Shown here one piece after another: positions 42,178 to 53,071 of a stretch of DNA of 64,000 bases. The notes under the pieces are model-generated. The model did not search any database. It was given only the letters and a program-made list of their open reading frames with translations, and had not been told where the DNA came from. Origin of the DNA: Leptasterias polaris (taxonomy: Eukaryota > Echinodermata > Asteroidea > Forcipulatida > Asteriidae); contig JAZGTN010000064.1 of NCBI GenBank assembly GCA_037783415.1, forward strand, positions 1,406,001 to 1,470,000. Reading direction: 5' to 3'. The position numbers and the translations under genes are program-made. The first letter of the stretch is position 1; each line of letters opens with the position of its first letter.

Positions 42178-43678
42178 TGTCACAGCTAGACCCATTGGAG
42201 ATGATTAAAATGGTTATTTTGTATTTTCTTTGTCCAATGAACTTTAAGGACCATGATTTGCTACTGTGCAGCAGCTGCTTGGTTAATAACAATTTTGGCA
42301 GGTGTACAAGTGCTACTGTGCAGCAGCAGTACTTGTAATGTAAATACAAAGGCATTGCTCGATTCTGTTTCTATTGTTCTGTGGGCGTAGTCCCTCATGA
42401 ATGTCTTGGGAATGTCACTGGTGTGCTTGAGTGAACAAAGTGGGAGTGTGGGATATACAGTGGGTAAAGTAAAAGGATGTGCGGAGTACCAGTTTGAGTT
42501 TGGACGTGTGAGGTATATGAAGCTAGGCACAGGTAGCCAGAGTTCTCCAATGCATGCTGCGGCATAGATGTCTTTGGGATCTGTGAGGCACAGAGGAGGA
42601 CTGAGCTTGGCAAATCGTAAGTTCTTTTAATTATGTTTATGGAGGAAACCCTGTGATTTGTATTAGTGTTTAAATATTAAATTTAGGGCAGTTGATCCAA
42701 CCACAGATAATTGCATTTTGATACTTTTCATTGATTTAAGGGCGAGTATATTGATAAGACAGGCTGTGTTTTAAGACCTTGTTCTTGTACAATTTTGGTA
42801 TTATTTTCACATATATAGATGGTCCTACCCGACTGGGTAAATACTTGACGCTCTGACGTGAGCAGTTGGACACTCGGTCAATATTTACTGAGCTGATGTG
42901 AAGTTGAATGGTGAAGCATGAGAGACGAGATATTGTCTTCACTAGGGTGGAGTCCGAGACATTGTCTTCACTAGGGTGGAGTCGAGTCCGAGACATTGTC
43001 TTCACTAAGATGGAGTTGGCAATCCACTGATGGCAGGTTTTTGATAAACCAATGAACTGGATAGTCCAGAGTTGGAAAACCAGACTGTTATCGTCAGCAA
43101 AGACGAAAGTCCAACGAACCCTTTAAACATTGATTTAATACATGGAAGTGTGGACTCTAGAGTTAACGAATTATTGGAAGGAACATTGTTGGATCCTTGA
43201 GAGTTAACCAATTTTGAAAGGAATATGGTTGAATCCTTGAGAGTTAACAAATTGTTGGAAGGAGTATTGTTGATTGGAAACTTAATGGATTATGGAGGAT
43301 TGATGTTGAATTACTGATAATCTAGAATTGAGAATACTGTCACCCGAGAGGTTAGAAATTGTTGATATATTGGTGAATTAAGGTTAATTGGAATCAGCAA
43401 ATCATTGATTGGGATTTGGTTGATTAAATTTGTAATATCAAATTTACTGAATTTTGAGGATCAAATTGATTCTATTTCGAGGTGTATATATATTGTAGCG
43501 TAAACGGTGGCCACTGAAAAATACCTTGCAGGTAAAGTTATGCCTGAGTATTTTGTTGTATAAATAAATTGTACTATATGTGTAAATATAATCGTAGTTG
43601 GCTTTAGTGATAATTTATTTCTGCAGCGTGTTTTTCTTCCTTTGTTGCAACCAGAACTCTAACGGGTTGGTTGTGACA
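42178..43678 (+). repeat. 3' LTR of the Gmr1 element
   Basis: 1501 bp, the same length as the 5' LTR and nearly identical. AGCGT follows directly as target duplication. Confidence 0.95.
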
Positions 43679-43708
43679 AGCGTAATGTGACACACAACAT
43701 TACTTTTG

Positions 43709-43855
43709 TTTCATGCTTCTTCGCTACGCTCATACGCATGAAAAGCAGTTTCATTTTCTATGGACGACAAGAAATAAACTAAACACTTCATGATTCAAAG
43801 ATTTTGTTTCAGATAATTTATTATAGCATGGGAAATAGGCCGGAGCACAACGGTT
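43709..43855 (-). repeat. A2 terminal repeat of YR element 2
   Basis: 147 bp from TTTCATGCTTCTTCGCTACG to CACAACGGT, matching 48161-48307 with a few differences (GATTCAAAG/GATACAAAG, GGCCGG/GGTCGG). Confidence 0.85.
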
Positions 43856-44450
43856 GAGTGTTAATTGGTCGAAAACGAGTAGCATATTATTATTTTTGTT
43901 ACCAGGTTTTAATGTTAGTTAATCGTTAGTAAAAAGCCATTATAACTCAATCCAGACTCATCGAGTCTCGACCCTTTAGGCCCTTCGGGCATCGCCCGGT
44001 ATCCTCATTAATAGTGAATACAGTCAATTATATTTACATTATTTTACACGATTAGTTACAAATTGAATAATCGCCATTCCTCACTATCAAGACTCACCGA
44101 ATCCCGGCCATCTAAGCCTTTTTGAGTATACCCTCCCATATACATGTATTCTTATTACAATGATTACATTCAACTACAATATTGAAATAGGCCGGAGCAC
44201 AACGTTTGAGTTTTAATTGGTCCAAACGAGTAGCATATTATTATTTTTGTTACCAGGTTTTAATGTTAGTTAATCGTTAGTAAAAAAGCCATTATAACTC
44301 AATCCAGACTCATCGAGTCTCGACCCTTTAGGCCCTTCGGGCATCGCCCGGTATCCTCATTAATAGTGAATACAGTCAATTATATTTACATTATTTTACA
44401 CGATTAGTTACAAATTGAATAATCGCCATTCCTCACTATCTAGACTCACC
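43832..44450 (-). repeat. Two direct B copies of YR element 2
   Basis: 43832-44099 and 44184-44450 both run from GAAATAGGCCGGAGCACAAC to CCTCACTATC.AGACTCACC and are nearly identical. The spacer 44100-44183 is unique. Confidence 0.85.
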
Positions 44451-44562
44451 AAATCTCAGCTTTATATGGTTACTATTAAGTTACTTATACAACTTCATAA
44501 ATTTTTGAGAACACTTTTTAAGTACAAACAAAATTCTCAATTATTATTATATAATTTAGCCA

Positions 44563-45485
44563 TTACTCATTAGAAAGTATTGAGGATACAAGCAGTCTCT
44601 GATCGGAGTCTCTCTTTACATATCTGTTTTTTGCTACTGTGGTCTTCCATCTACCATGTTGCATGATCAATTCCTCGCCCACTCCTTTATTTGCCAAATG
44701 GGAGGCTCCCCCCGATCTTAGACTATGCAAACTAAAAATAATTCCCGACACCTAGTATAACTTAAAGGCTTATTCACAAGAGGTTTATACATGTTAATAC
44801 TGGGATGGTATGATAGGGCTGTAAATAGATGTACATCTTGACCAATTTCAATACAAGATCTTGACATAAAGCTCTTTAATATCGCAACAGGGGAGTATGA
44901 GCTATGAGTATCCGATAGATAAGCTTTATTCCCTTCGCTAAAAACGTCTGTTTTGGAACGGGGTATGAAAATACTAAATCCTTTATTATTCGGAAGTTCT
45001 TCAATATGAGAAGCCTTTATCTGAACCATTTCATCGTGCCTGAAGAGAAAGGCGAATTTTAAGGAAACGTAGCAGGCTGTTCTTAGTTCCATTAATGTGT
45101 TATCAGCTCTTCCTAATTGATCCACTATACGTTTAGCTTGATCTAATGTCATTGGTTCTTTTTGATTTGGTGGTTTGTGAATTTGTCGTTTGGCACTAAC
45201 TAAAATCTGTTGAACTATTGGTGAGTCTATTGGGTTAATTTTGGCATTAACTGAAGTATGCAACCATTTGATAGCTGCTGCTGCTGATGTGAGAACGCTA
45301 TCCGAGTTTGTTCTAACTTTTAATTGAACCAAGTAAGCGGCTATTATTTCATCTTGTACGGGAAGTTTTATGTCTGAATACACTTCATTAATCCAAAAAA
45401 GAAATTGTCTGCATTTGTATAAATATGCAATAGTTGTGCCATCTGCCTTGGATAATACAGCTTCATTGAAGATTTGTCTTCTCAT
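44563..45485 (-). pseudogene. Tyrosine recombinase of YR element 2
   Basis: From ATG 45485: a core-binding region (YLYKCRQFLFWINEVY), then the catalytic domain with AFLFRHDEMVQIKASHI (first Arg), SRSKTDVF-like strand sequence and LSYTRCRELF. The frame breaks near 44740. The rest, in the overlapping frame, has FSLHSLRSGGAS (H-x-x-R), QHGRW and the nucleophile Tyr in NRYVKRD. One small indel thus separates the two halves. Confidence 0.85.
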
Positions 45486-45589
45486 ACTTTCCAGCTGGAT
45501 TGGAAATTCTGTCCAAAATGGTTGCGAGTATACTATCTAAAATGCAAACAAAAAACAAGTACACGAGATTGTTAAAGATTCGGAGTCAG

Positions 45590-46557
45590 TTAGGTTACAG
45601 TACAATCTATAAAAACAGCACAAATAACACCTTGAAATCTCTGGGAACCTAGTAATGAATTTTTGTTCCTTCCAAGTTCCAGAGCATTTTGTCCCTCAAC
45701 TGAAATAAATCCCTTTATCCATATTTTGTAGTGTAACCACATAATTGGCCAAAACACTGAAGAAGGCCACCGTGGAAAAACTATAGTACCTTTAGCTTTA
45801 CAGTCGAGGAGTTTCTGTAAAACACTCGGAATCAAAACTACTGGGGTACTAACAGAAAATTCTCTCCTGACCAATTTTGTCCAAAGGCATCTACTCCAGA
45901 AGTGCTCGGGTTCCAAAATCTCGAAAAGAAACGTGGAAGTTTGGCATTATAATGGCAGGCGAAACAATCTACTGAAAATGGACCCCACAACCTTGTTATA
46001 ACATGGAAAAATTGTGTTGATATCATCCAATCATCAGTGTCAACCAATCTACTTACGAAATCTGCTTGTTCGTTTTTATTCCTAGGGATCCATTCAACTT
46101 CCATTCTAATGTTGTGATACATGCAGATCTGAAATATGTCATTTGCAATTCTTTGTAATTCTGTATTCATACTCCCCACTTCGACAATCCTTGCCGCAGG
46201 TTGACTGTCTGTATATAACTTTAACTGCGAACCAGAAATAATAGTTAAGAACGAAGAAATAGCGAAGAGAATGGTATTAAGTTCTCTCCATGTTGAACTT
46301 TTGGTTGCTTGTTCTTCTGACCAAAGCTTGTGAGCTGTATGAACATCATTACAAACGATTGCACCCGAACCTGTTGCACTTGCGTCACAACATATTATCT
46401 TATTCACTTTCCTACTTGCAAATACATTCCGCACATTTAATATAGACACATTTCGGGACCAGAACTGAACTTCAGAATTCGTTTGATGAGTAAATAGAGT
46501 TATGACATCATCTTCATCATTGGCTTGAGCGATCTGAACTTGGCAATGCCTAGTCAT
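45590..46557 (-). pseudogene. RNase H region of YR element 2
   Basis: KIICCDASATGSGAIV, KSSTWRELNTI, LYTDSQPAARIV and NEQADFVSR are the RNase H motifs. The downstream DIRS-type region (GPFSVDCFACHYNAKL ... VVLIPSVLQKLLDCKAKGTI ... SSVFWPIMW) is in a second frame from about 45860 on, so at least one frameshift is present. Confidence 0.82.
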
Positions 46558-46624
46558 AAGCCTGGAAATATTGCCACATACCGGACCAAGTGAAATAATT
46601 TGTCCAACAAATGAATGTAGTTTC

Positions 46625-47903
46625 CTAACAGTTAAGTTGGGCGTTTCTTGAATTTCCCGAATGGGTTTTTAGTATTTTTTCTATGCGCCTTACAAGTACT
46701 CTAAGTGTACCTTCTCTAGTGTCCCACAGCATACCTAACCATTCAATTGACTCTGTTGGCTCCCATACACTCTTGGCAATGTTATAAATGAATCCCGCTC
46801 TTAACAAATCAACTCTCACATGTTTAGATATTTTCTTTGCTTCAATTTTTTGTAATTCAGTATTCTTCGTTAACTTTGGAATGACAATAAATCCATCATC
46901 TAAGTATAGTGCAATAAGAATACCTGAAGCTCTCCAATATGTGACCAAAGGTTTCAGAACCTTTGTGAAAATCAGTGGAGCAGACGATAAACCAAAAGGA
47001 AGAACAGTGAATTCGAAATATCTTTGAACTAGCTCCGTTAATTGACCATGAAAACCCGAGATACTTCTGGTAATCCTCAGCTACGTCTATGTGATGATAA
47101 CCTGATTTGAGATCAAATGTTATAAGCTGTGCATTTTCAGATAAAAATTGCAAGCCAATTTTCCAGTCATCGATTTTGAAATGAATCTTTTGTACGAATT
47201 TGTTTATTCTGCTCAAGTCAAGTATTAATCGTTTCTTCCCTGAAGCTTGATAAGCTACGGATAACGGACTAACTGTGTACGATGGGTCGGGCTTCTCTGA
47301 TATTCTGTTTGAAATTAGCAATTCAAGAATGGAATCAGTGACAAAAGAAAACTCGTTTAAAGCTGAATTGTTGTTTCGATAAAACATTGGTGGTGGGAAT
47401 TCTAGAAATGGAATTTTGTAACCTTCAGAAATTACTGACATGATCATTTTTGATGCTCCTATACTTTGCCAAAATTGGGCACACTGTTTTAATCTTCCCT
47501 TTACATTCGTTTTATCAGACTTTAGCTCTTCATAAATGCATTTATCGAAATCACAACGTACCCCTAATACATCCCCGAATTTGTGCTCTAGATGAGTGAC
47601 TTTAAGCTGTACCACTTGATCCTGTGCTACTGGCTCCGTTGGTGATGGTTGCCGTATAGGGGGCTGAGATGTTGGGATTTGTGAAGGTGCTGGCAATAAG
47701 GGCCGGGCTTGGTCGCTGATAAATTGGAACTTGCCAGGGTGAGGTTCTACTGAACTGGTTGTACCCAGCCGTAGAAATTGGTCTATCTCTTGGTTTGGCT
47801 TTGTAAGTGACGGCGAAGGGGTAGAATGGACACTCTCTTGCCCAATGCCCTGGCCTTCAGAATTTGGCATGCCTATAAGAGAAATAGATATCCGGAGAGT
47901 CAT
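46625..47903 (-). pseudogene. Reverse transcriptase of YR element 2
   Basis: From 47903: a proline-rich leader, then KKRLILDLSRINKFV, ITFDLKSGYHHIDVA and YLGFSWS. The frame is lost near 47030 and resumes as VTYWRASGILIALYLDDGFIV with the catalytic YLDD near 46905, then IEWLGMLWD. Another break near 46640 precedes RNase H. A zinc-knuckle remnant (RPGHWARECP) is readable in another frame at 47865-47830, so a gag end overlaps the RT start. Confidence 0.82.
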
Positions 47904-48160
47904 GATTCATCTAAACGTTAATCAAACATGATAGGAAGTGCCATGACTGTGAAAGATAACCAGTAACAACATAATTGTATTAACACCAAGTTAACACTTA
48001 ACGTGTGCGGTGTTACGGCCTGAACTGACTGACCGAACCTATTGTCGGCTTATATACGCGTACGCTTCATTGATTTCAAACTTCCCGCACTCAAAACCAC
48101 ATGACCCTGACGTTTGGATTAGACGCGCTTTCAAGTCCTCCCATCCAAACAAAACTATAT

Positions 48161-48307
48161 TTTCATGCTTCTTCGCTACGCTCATACGCATGAAAAGCAG
48201 TTTCATTTTCTATGGACGACAAGAAATAAACTAAACACTTCATGATACAAAGATTTTGTTTCAGATAATTTATTATAGCATGGGAAATAGGTCGGAGCAC
48301 AACGGTG
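48161..48307 (-). repeat. A1 terminal repeat of YR element 2
   Basis: 147-bp direct repeat of 43709-43855 at the other end of the coding region. Similar sequence does not continue above 48307. Confidence 0.85.
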
Positions 48308-49355
48308 ATGAACTATAACAAAGTATTCATTGAGGGGGTAATGAAACAAATACATATACCTCGAAAAAGATAACGATCACTAGGATCGTAATATCTCTTG
48401 GCGCCGACATCACTCGAGTTAGGTGTTTTACGGGGTCGCTTCCTGCCTTCTAAATCTTTTAACTTCAGAGGCGTTGTTTAAAGCTTTTCTTTACTTCTTT
48501 CTCGCTCGACACGGGGAGAAGCTTTGTAGCTGGCAAAGTTTTTTGAACATCTTGAATGCGTTCCAGTCATATATTCGTCCTTTTGCTTGTCTTTCAAAAA
48601 ACCCCAACTTTATTAAACAAGTTTCCTCGAGTTTTTTTGGTAACAATATATATTATGGTCTCATTTCTGACTTGCTTGAACACGGCTAATGTATGATTTC
48701 ACTCTTCTCTCTATAATCAAAATAACGTTAAATATTAACGTTTGCCCCCCTCCCCTAATTTAACGTTTTCCTCCCCCTCCCCCGATTAAAAGTTATGGTG
48801 CCGCTGCTGCTTTTAATAAAAGGGAAAGTCCTGCAGAAAACCATCTTAAGATAGTTCACGTCATTTATTGATTAGTTTTCAAAATAAATGTTTTTCATAA
48901 TTGCTTGGTGAATTTAAAAGTCACACGGATGATTTTTTCCTTCCAATCATTGGATCAATATTTTGCGCGTCTATTTCGTGGGGACAAAACTCTTAGAGTC
49001 TATTATAAGTGTTCATCCGTAGTTTTGTATATTTGAGAGAATAATAATCTGAAATTATTTGTTTTCCTGTCCAATTATCGGGCAGGGAAGTCAGGGATGT
49101 TCTGGGTTGTTCATCTCTTCGCATTTAGGATCTTTCAGTTTAAATGTAAAATGTGGGTAATCGGAGACTACAGGATCATAACAATTTATATGGCGCTTGA
49201 AAATGAGAACATTTTATGCGCCTCAAACAGGCCTGCTAAAACACCTTTGCCAGGGGGTGCTAAGGTGCTTGGTTGCATGCGCGCCGTTTTGTGCCAATGA
49301 CATTAAAATTGACAAGTCAGCTCGGCGACGAAATGAGTAATTCTCATTCTCAGTA
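48308..49355. other. Region upstream of YR element 2; possible degenerate gag
   Basis: On the minus strand near 48440-48380, KDLEGRKRPRKTPNSSDV precedes a donor-like CGAG/GTATATG, and an acceptor-like CTCTTATAG lies at 47880. Spliced, the frame continues into the RT leader (GMPNSEGQ). The upstream part has stops in all frames. I see this only as a possible gag relic; the rest is featureless. Confidence 0.3.
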
Positions 49356-49485
49356 GGAAACTCAATTATATCCCTTAAGGATACAGGAAACCCTTGAGGA
49401 AACTCAATTATATCCCTTAAGGATACAGGAAACCCTTGAGGAAATTCAAGGCTACCTTAAGGAACCAGCAGCCCCTTAAGGAATC
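49356..49485. repeat. 42-bp tandem duplication
   Basis: GGAAACTCAATTATATCCCT ... CCCTTGA occurs at 49356 and 49398, followed by a diverged third unit with CCTTAAGGAA words. Confidence 0.85.
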
Positions 49486-49569
49486 ATCAACTTAACTGAA
49501 GTTATTAAGGTGCCTGAGTTATAATAAAGGGACCAACCAGGTCTCTAACATTATGCAAATCAGTTTGGT

Positions 49570-50187
49570 ATCAATTCAGAAATCTGGGCTTCATCCGTAG
49601 ATATTTAACTCGTTCAACCACAGAACAAAATTGTTCATGCTCTCATTTCATATCGGTTTGATTATTGTAATTCGCTCTTCTGTCTTCTACAACAGACTCA
49701 AATCTCACGTCTGCAACGACTGCAAAACACTGCAGCTCGCCTGGTTACTTTGTCCCCCATCAGATTCCACATCACTCAGGTTTTGAATGCTCTTCACTGG
49801 CTCCCTGTTCAATATCGCATTGAATATAAATAACTTTTGCTTGTTTTTCATTCTTTACATGGTTCCGCTCCTCAGTATAATTGCCAATTAATTACCCGTT
49901 ACAATCCTTCAAGATGTCTTAGATCATCCACTTCTTCGTTACTAGTTGTTCCTAAAACTCACAACTCTTGGGGGGATAGGTCGTTTTCTCATGCTGGTCC
50001 ACTACTTTGGAACAATCTGCCTCTTAATATCCGTAACATGTCATCTATTCATAAGTTCAAAGAGGCTCTCAAAACCCACCTTTTCACTGCCGCTTTTCAC
50101 TAGATTCACGTGTTTCCTTCCTTGCACCACGAGCATCACTTGTGATGGATACCGGCGCATTATAAGTGCTCTTATTATTATTATTAA
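49570..50187 (+). pseudogene. 3' fragment of a CR1/L2-like LINE
   Basis: The end of an RT ORF reads NLGFIRRYLT, FDYCNSLFCLL, LQRLQNTAARLVT, NALHWLPVQYRIEYK, a stop near 49829, then SWGDRSFSHAGPLLWNNLP and FKEALKTHLF. It ends in GCGCATTATAAGTGCTCTTA and a TTATTATTA tail. It is 5' truncated and related to, but different from, the LINE at 60965. Confidence 0.82.
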
Positions 50188-50219
50188 AACCCGCGGCTCT
50201 TGAGTAATTTCTCTGTGTC

Positions 50220-50810
50220 AGATTAATGGGTCCATGTGCTGCTCTGCTGTAGTTTATCTCCCGAAATAGTGTTGCGCGCGATATTTGGTTGCCAAACGAC
50301 CTCCCCCACAGTACTGTAGGGCTGCCGCTCGCCTGTGCAGTACCGAGTCAGACTTGACCCGGACGGGTTTTGCCACATTGGTGTCAGAAGTGGATAAGGC
50401 GTAACACTTTCAGGAGACTGCATCTGCAGTGATGGTTTTTAAATGGATGGAAGAGGAGATTGAGGTGTTCATCTCAGGGTAGAGGCACACCAGGCCGAAA
50501 GCATCTACGAGGATGCACTCAAGGAAAAACGGGAAATTGAGGAACAACTACAGAAAATGAAATCAATGATTCAGGATCAGGGAACAGGGCGGACCGAAAC
50601 ACTGGAACTGCAAAGCCTCAGGACATTTTGCTAGGAACTGTCCTGCACCAAAAAACGACGAGTGTTACAGTTGTAAGGAAAAGGGACACAATGCACGGGA
50701 CTGCAAAGCATCAAAACGTAAGCAAAATGGAGAGTCAGGAAACGACGAACAACCTTCCCTGGGGTCCAAGGGTGGGCTGATGATTCGAAGGGACCACAAA
50801 CAGTAGGAGG
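50220..50810 (+). pseudogene. Remnant of another Gypsy-like element (LTR end, PBS, gag)
   Basis: TTGGTGTCAGAAGTGGATAA at about 50377 resembles a common Gypsy primer binding site following an LTR end. A charged gag-like stretch follows with internal deletions. Two zinc-knuckle parts, GHFARNCP and CYSCKEKGHNARDC (50605-50710), identify gag. No pol is seen before the 2.2 kb repeat begins at 50881. Confidence 0.65.
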
Positions 50811-50880
50811 ATTCCTTCAGGGGATTACGCTTCCCTCAAGGGACCAAAAGAAGGGAGGACTTTATGTGAGTGCCCGTGTG

Positions 50881-53071
50881 AGACAGGTTCTCAAAGAACA
50901 TAAATCTACAAAGCAAATTAGATATACACATTGTGTAACTTCAAACTGAATATAGATTGGTTTTAGTTTTGGCTCATTGAAGAACGGTTGTAGAACCCAA
51001 CTTAACCTGCCTGCGCGTAGCCAGCTTTCTGGTATGTGTGTGTTGGGGGGGGGGGGGGGGGCGGGGGGGGGGGGCAAAGCAAAATGTTGGTCCCATTTAA
51101 AGAGTATTTAAGTTTAAGTTACTCTTGTACTGATATAACAAAATTTGCATAATGCCATACTGTTGAAACATACGTTTTCACCACCAAAGGGATTATGATG
51201 GTTTTGAAGCGGATACATGAACGAAACTAGGCCAAGCTAGCACCGTCGGCATCCCCACACTGACAACAAATTAGAAGCAAATCATATCGTGGTATAATAA
51301 CAAGTAGGACTACCGAGTATAAAAAAAAAAAATTCCTGCTCCAGTTTGTCCTGTATTTTGCAGTCCCCATTTACAACGGAACATTTATGTGGGGGCACTT
51401 TGCCCCCCCCCCCCTTCCCTTGCCCCCCCCCCCTCCCCCCTCACTGTCTTCGCCACTGTTTAGTGCTCAAAGTAAAGAAACAAACTGTGTGCCCCAATGC
51501 GTAAGTACGCCCGCGGGCTATTCTAATACGCAGGCCTACCGGTATTAACCATTCATATGATCGAAAGTGTTGTGTCATGGTTAGCAATGTTTGTAATCAA
51601 CTCAACTGAAACTGGAACCAAAACTTAAATTGTATTTATAGGCCTAAGGAATAATAATACCGATTTTTAGCGCGCACATATCCACCCTGATAAAAGACAA
51701 ATAAAAGATGAAAACACAAATTAACAATTACATACCGATGCAACTACTAATATACAATGTAATCATAACAACAGAAACGAACAAATGTATAAATTATGAT
51801 AATTCTAGTCCCCTGTCTACTCTACTCTTCCTTATAAAACTTACCGGGAACAAACAGGTGGATTCGTTAATGACATTTTGAGTAAATAAAAAGTGCGTTA
51901 CATAAACGAGTGAATGCATAAAGTAATTAAATAATAAAAACAAATATATTAAAAGTAAACCAATATTTCCCATTGTACATACAACACGTACTGATTTCTA
52001 TAAGAACTAAATAATCCATTGTGAATAAGGAATAATTGAAATAATTTGTTTGAATCGTCACGAACAAAACAAAGGCAATTGTCTTGCTCCCCGACTCCTT
52101 CCCCCTGCTGACACAGATGCCCTTTATCTCAAAACGTGAACACTACATCTGGACGTGGATGACGAAGTTTGTAAAAAATATGGATTAGTATTAATAATAT
52201 TTTGCCGAAAGTTGGTTTGCTGTCAATTTTAATCTCTTATTGATCAAGACTTGGAACAGATCCGGGTTCGAGTTCCAATGATATAAATGCCACACGGTGA
52301 GAGACCGTGTTATACTTTTGGGGTAGCGATCGGGACTTTCCCTACTACACCGGCTCGCTTTTGGTTTATTTAGCTGTTACGTCTAGGCAAAGAAAATCGT
52401 CGATGTCATTTCATGTCTGATTTTTGTATTATTATCTGAGACTACGTTTTGGAGTTGAACGGGAACATTTGACCTTATATGATGGATATTAAATACTAAC
52501 TGGTTTCTAAAGCTGAGTGGTCATATTTGGAAGCAGTCAAAATCGCTCAGCAATAATTTCCCGTTTTTGTGCTTTGTTTTGTTTTTGTCTGTGTAGGACT
52601 AAGTTGCCGAAGGCTGACTTTTGCCAAAGTTTTCCCCTAAAGACAGCAGCCCCACCCCCTTCCCAAAGCCATGTGACTACTGATGCTGTAGGGGATCCGT
52701 TATGTTTTTGTTTGCTTGTTTATTTGTTTGTTTGTTTGTTTGTTCGTTCGTTCGTTCGTTCGTTCGTTTGTTTGTTTATTTGTTGGTTGGGTTGTTGGGT
52801 TGTTGGGGTGTTTGTTTGTTTGTTTGTTTGTTTGTTTGTTTGTTTGTTTGTTCGTTCGTTCGTTTGTTCGTTCGTTTGTTTGTTTGTTTGTTGGTTGGGT
52901 GGGTTGTTTGTTTGTTTGTTTGTTGGGGTGTTGGGTTGTTTGTTTGTTTGTTACAAATGTTTTTGTTGTAAATCTTTGAGAAGTACACCTTCGTCACGTA
53001 ACACTTGATGACAAACAGTTTAAGAGAGCAACCATTAAACGAACAAACACCCCAAGAAACAGTTAACGTCA
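50881..53071 (-). repeat. Inverted copy of the 2.2 kb repeat, first part
   Basis: The reverse complement of about 12405-14534. Differences are mostly microsatellite length, G-run length and small indels. It ends abruptly after AACAGTTAACGTCA at 53071, where the copy at 12268-14534 continues with TGTGACATTTGATG. Confidence 0.88.
52700..52955 (+). repeat. (GTTT)n / (GTTC)n microsatellite
   Basis: The counterpart of the (CAAA)n tract at 12530-12740, longer and with GTTC variants. The open frames in it are artefacts. Confidence 0.95.

Larger units (their letters stand above)
35382..43678 (+). mobile_element. Gmr1-type Ty3/Gypsy retrotransposon, young insertion
   Basis: Two 1501-bp LTRs enclose one gag-pol frame. 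AGCGT is duplicated at 35377-35381 and 43679-43683. I found one LTR difference by eye (TTGTGTAAATAAA against TTGTATAAATAAA). In pol the integrase comes before RT and RNase H, a copia-like order in an element with Gypsy-type proteins. This is the hallmark of the Gmr1 group described from deuterostomes. The only obvious damage is a MITE in RT (40930-41115). Confidence 0.93.
43684..48307 (-). mobile_element. YR retrotransposon 2 (DIRS order), degraded
   Basis: In element orientation: A1 (48307-48161), RT, RNase H, YR, then a B copy (44450-44184), a second B copy (44099-43832) and A2 (43855-43709). RT, RNase H and YR match element 1 in order and motifs but carry several frameshifts. A second B beyond A2, as in split direct repeats, is not seen; it may have been lost or displaced where the Gmr1 element inserted, 25 bp away. 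Confidence 0.8.
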
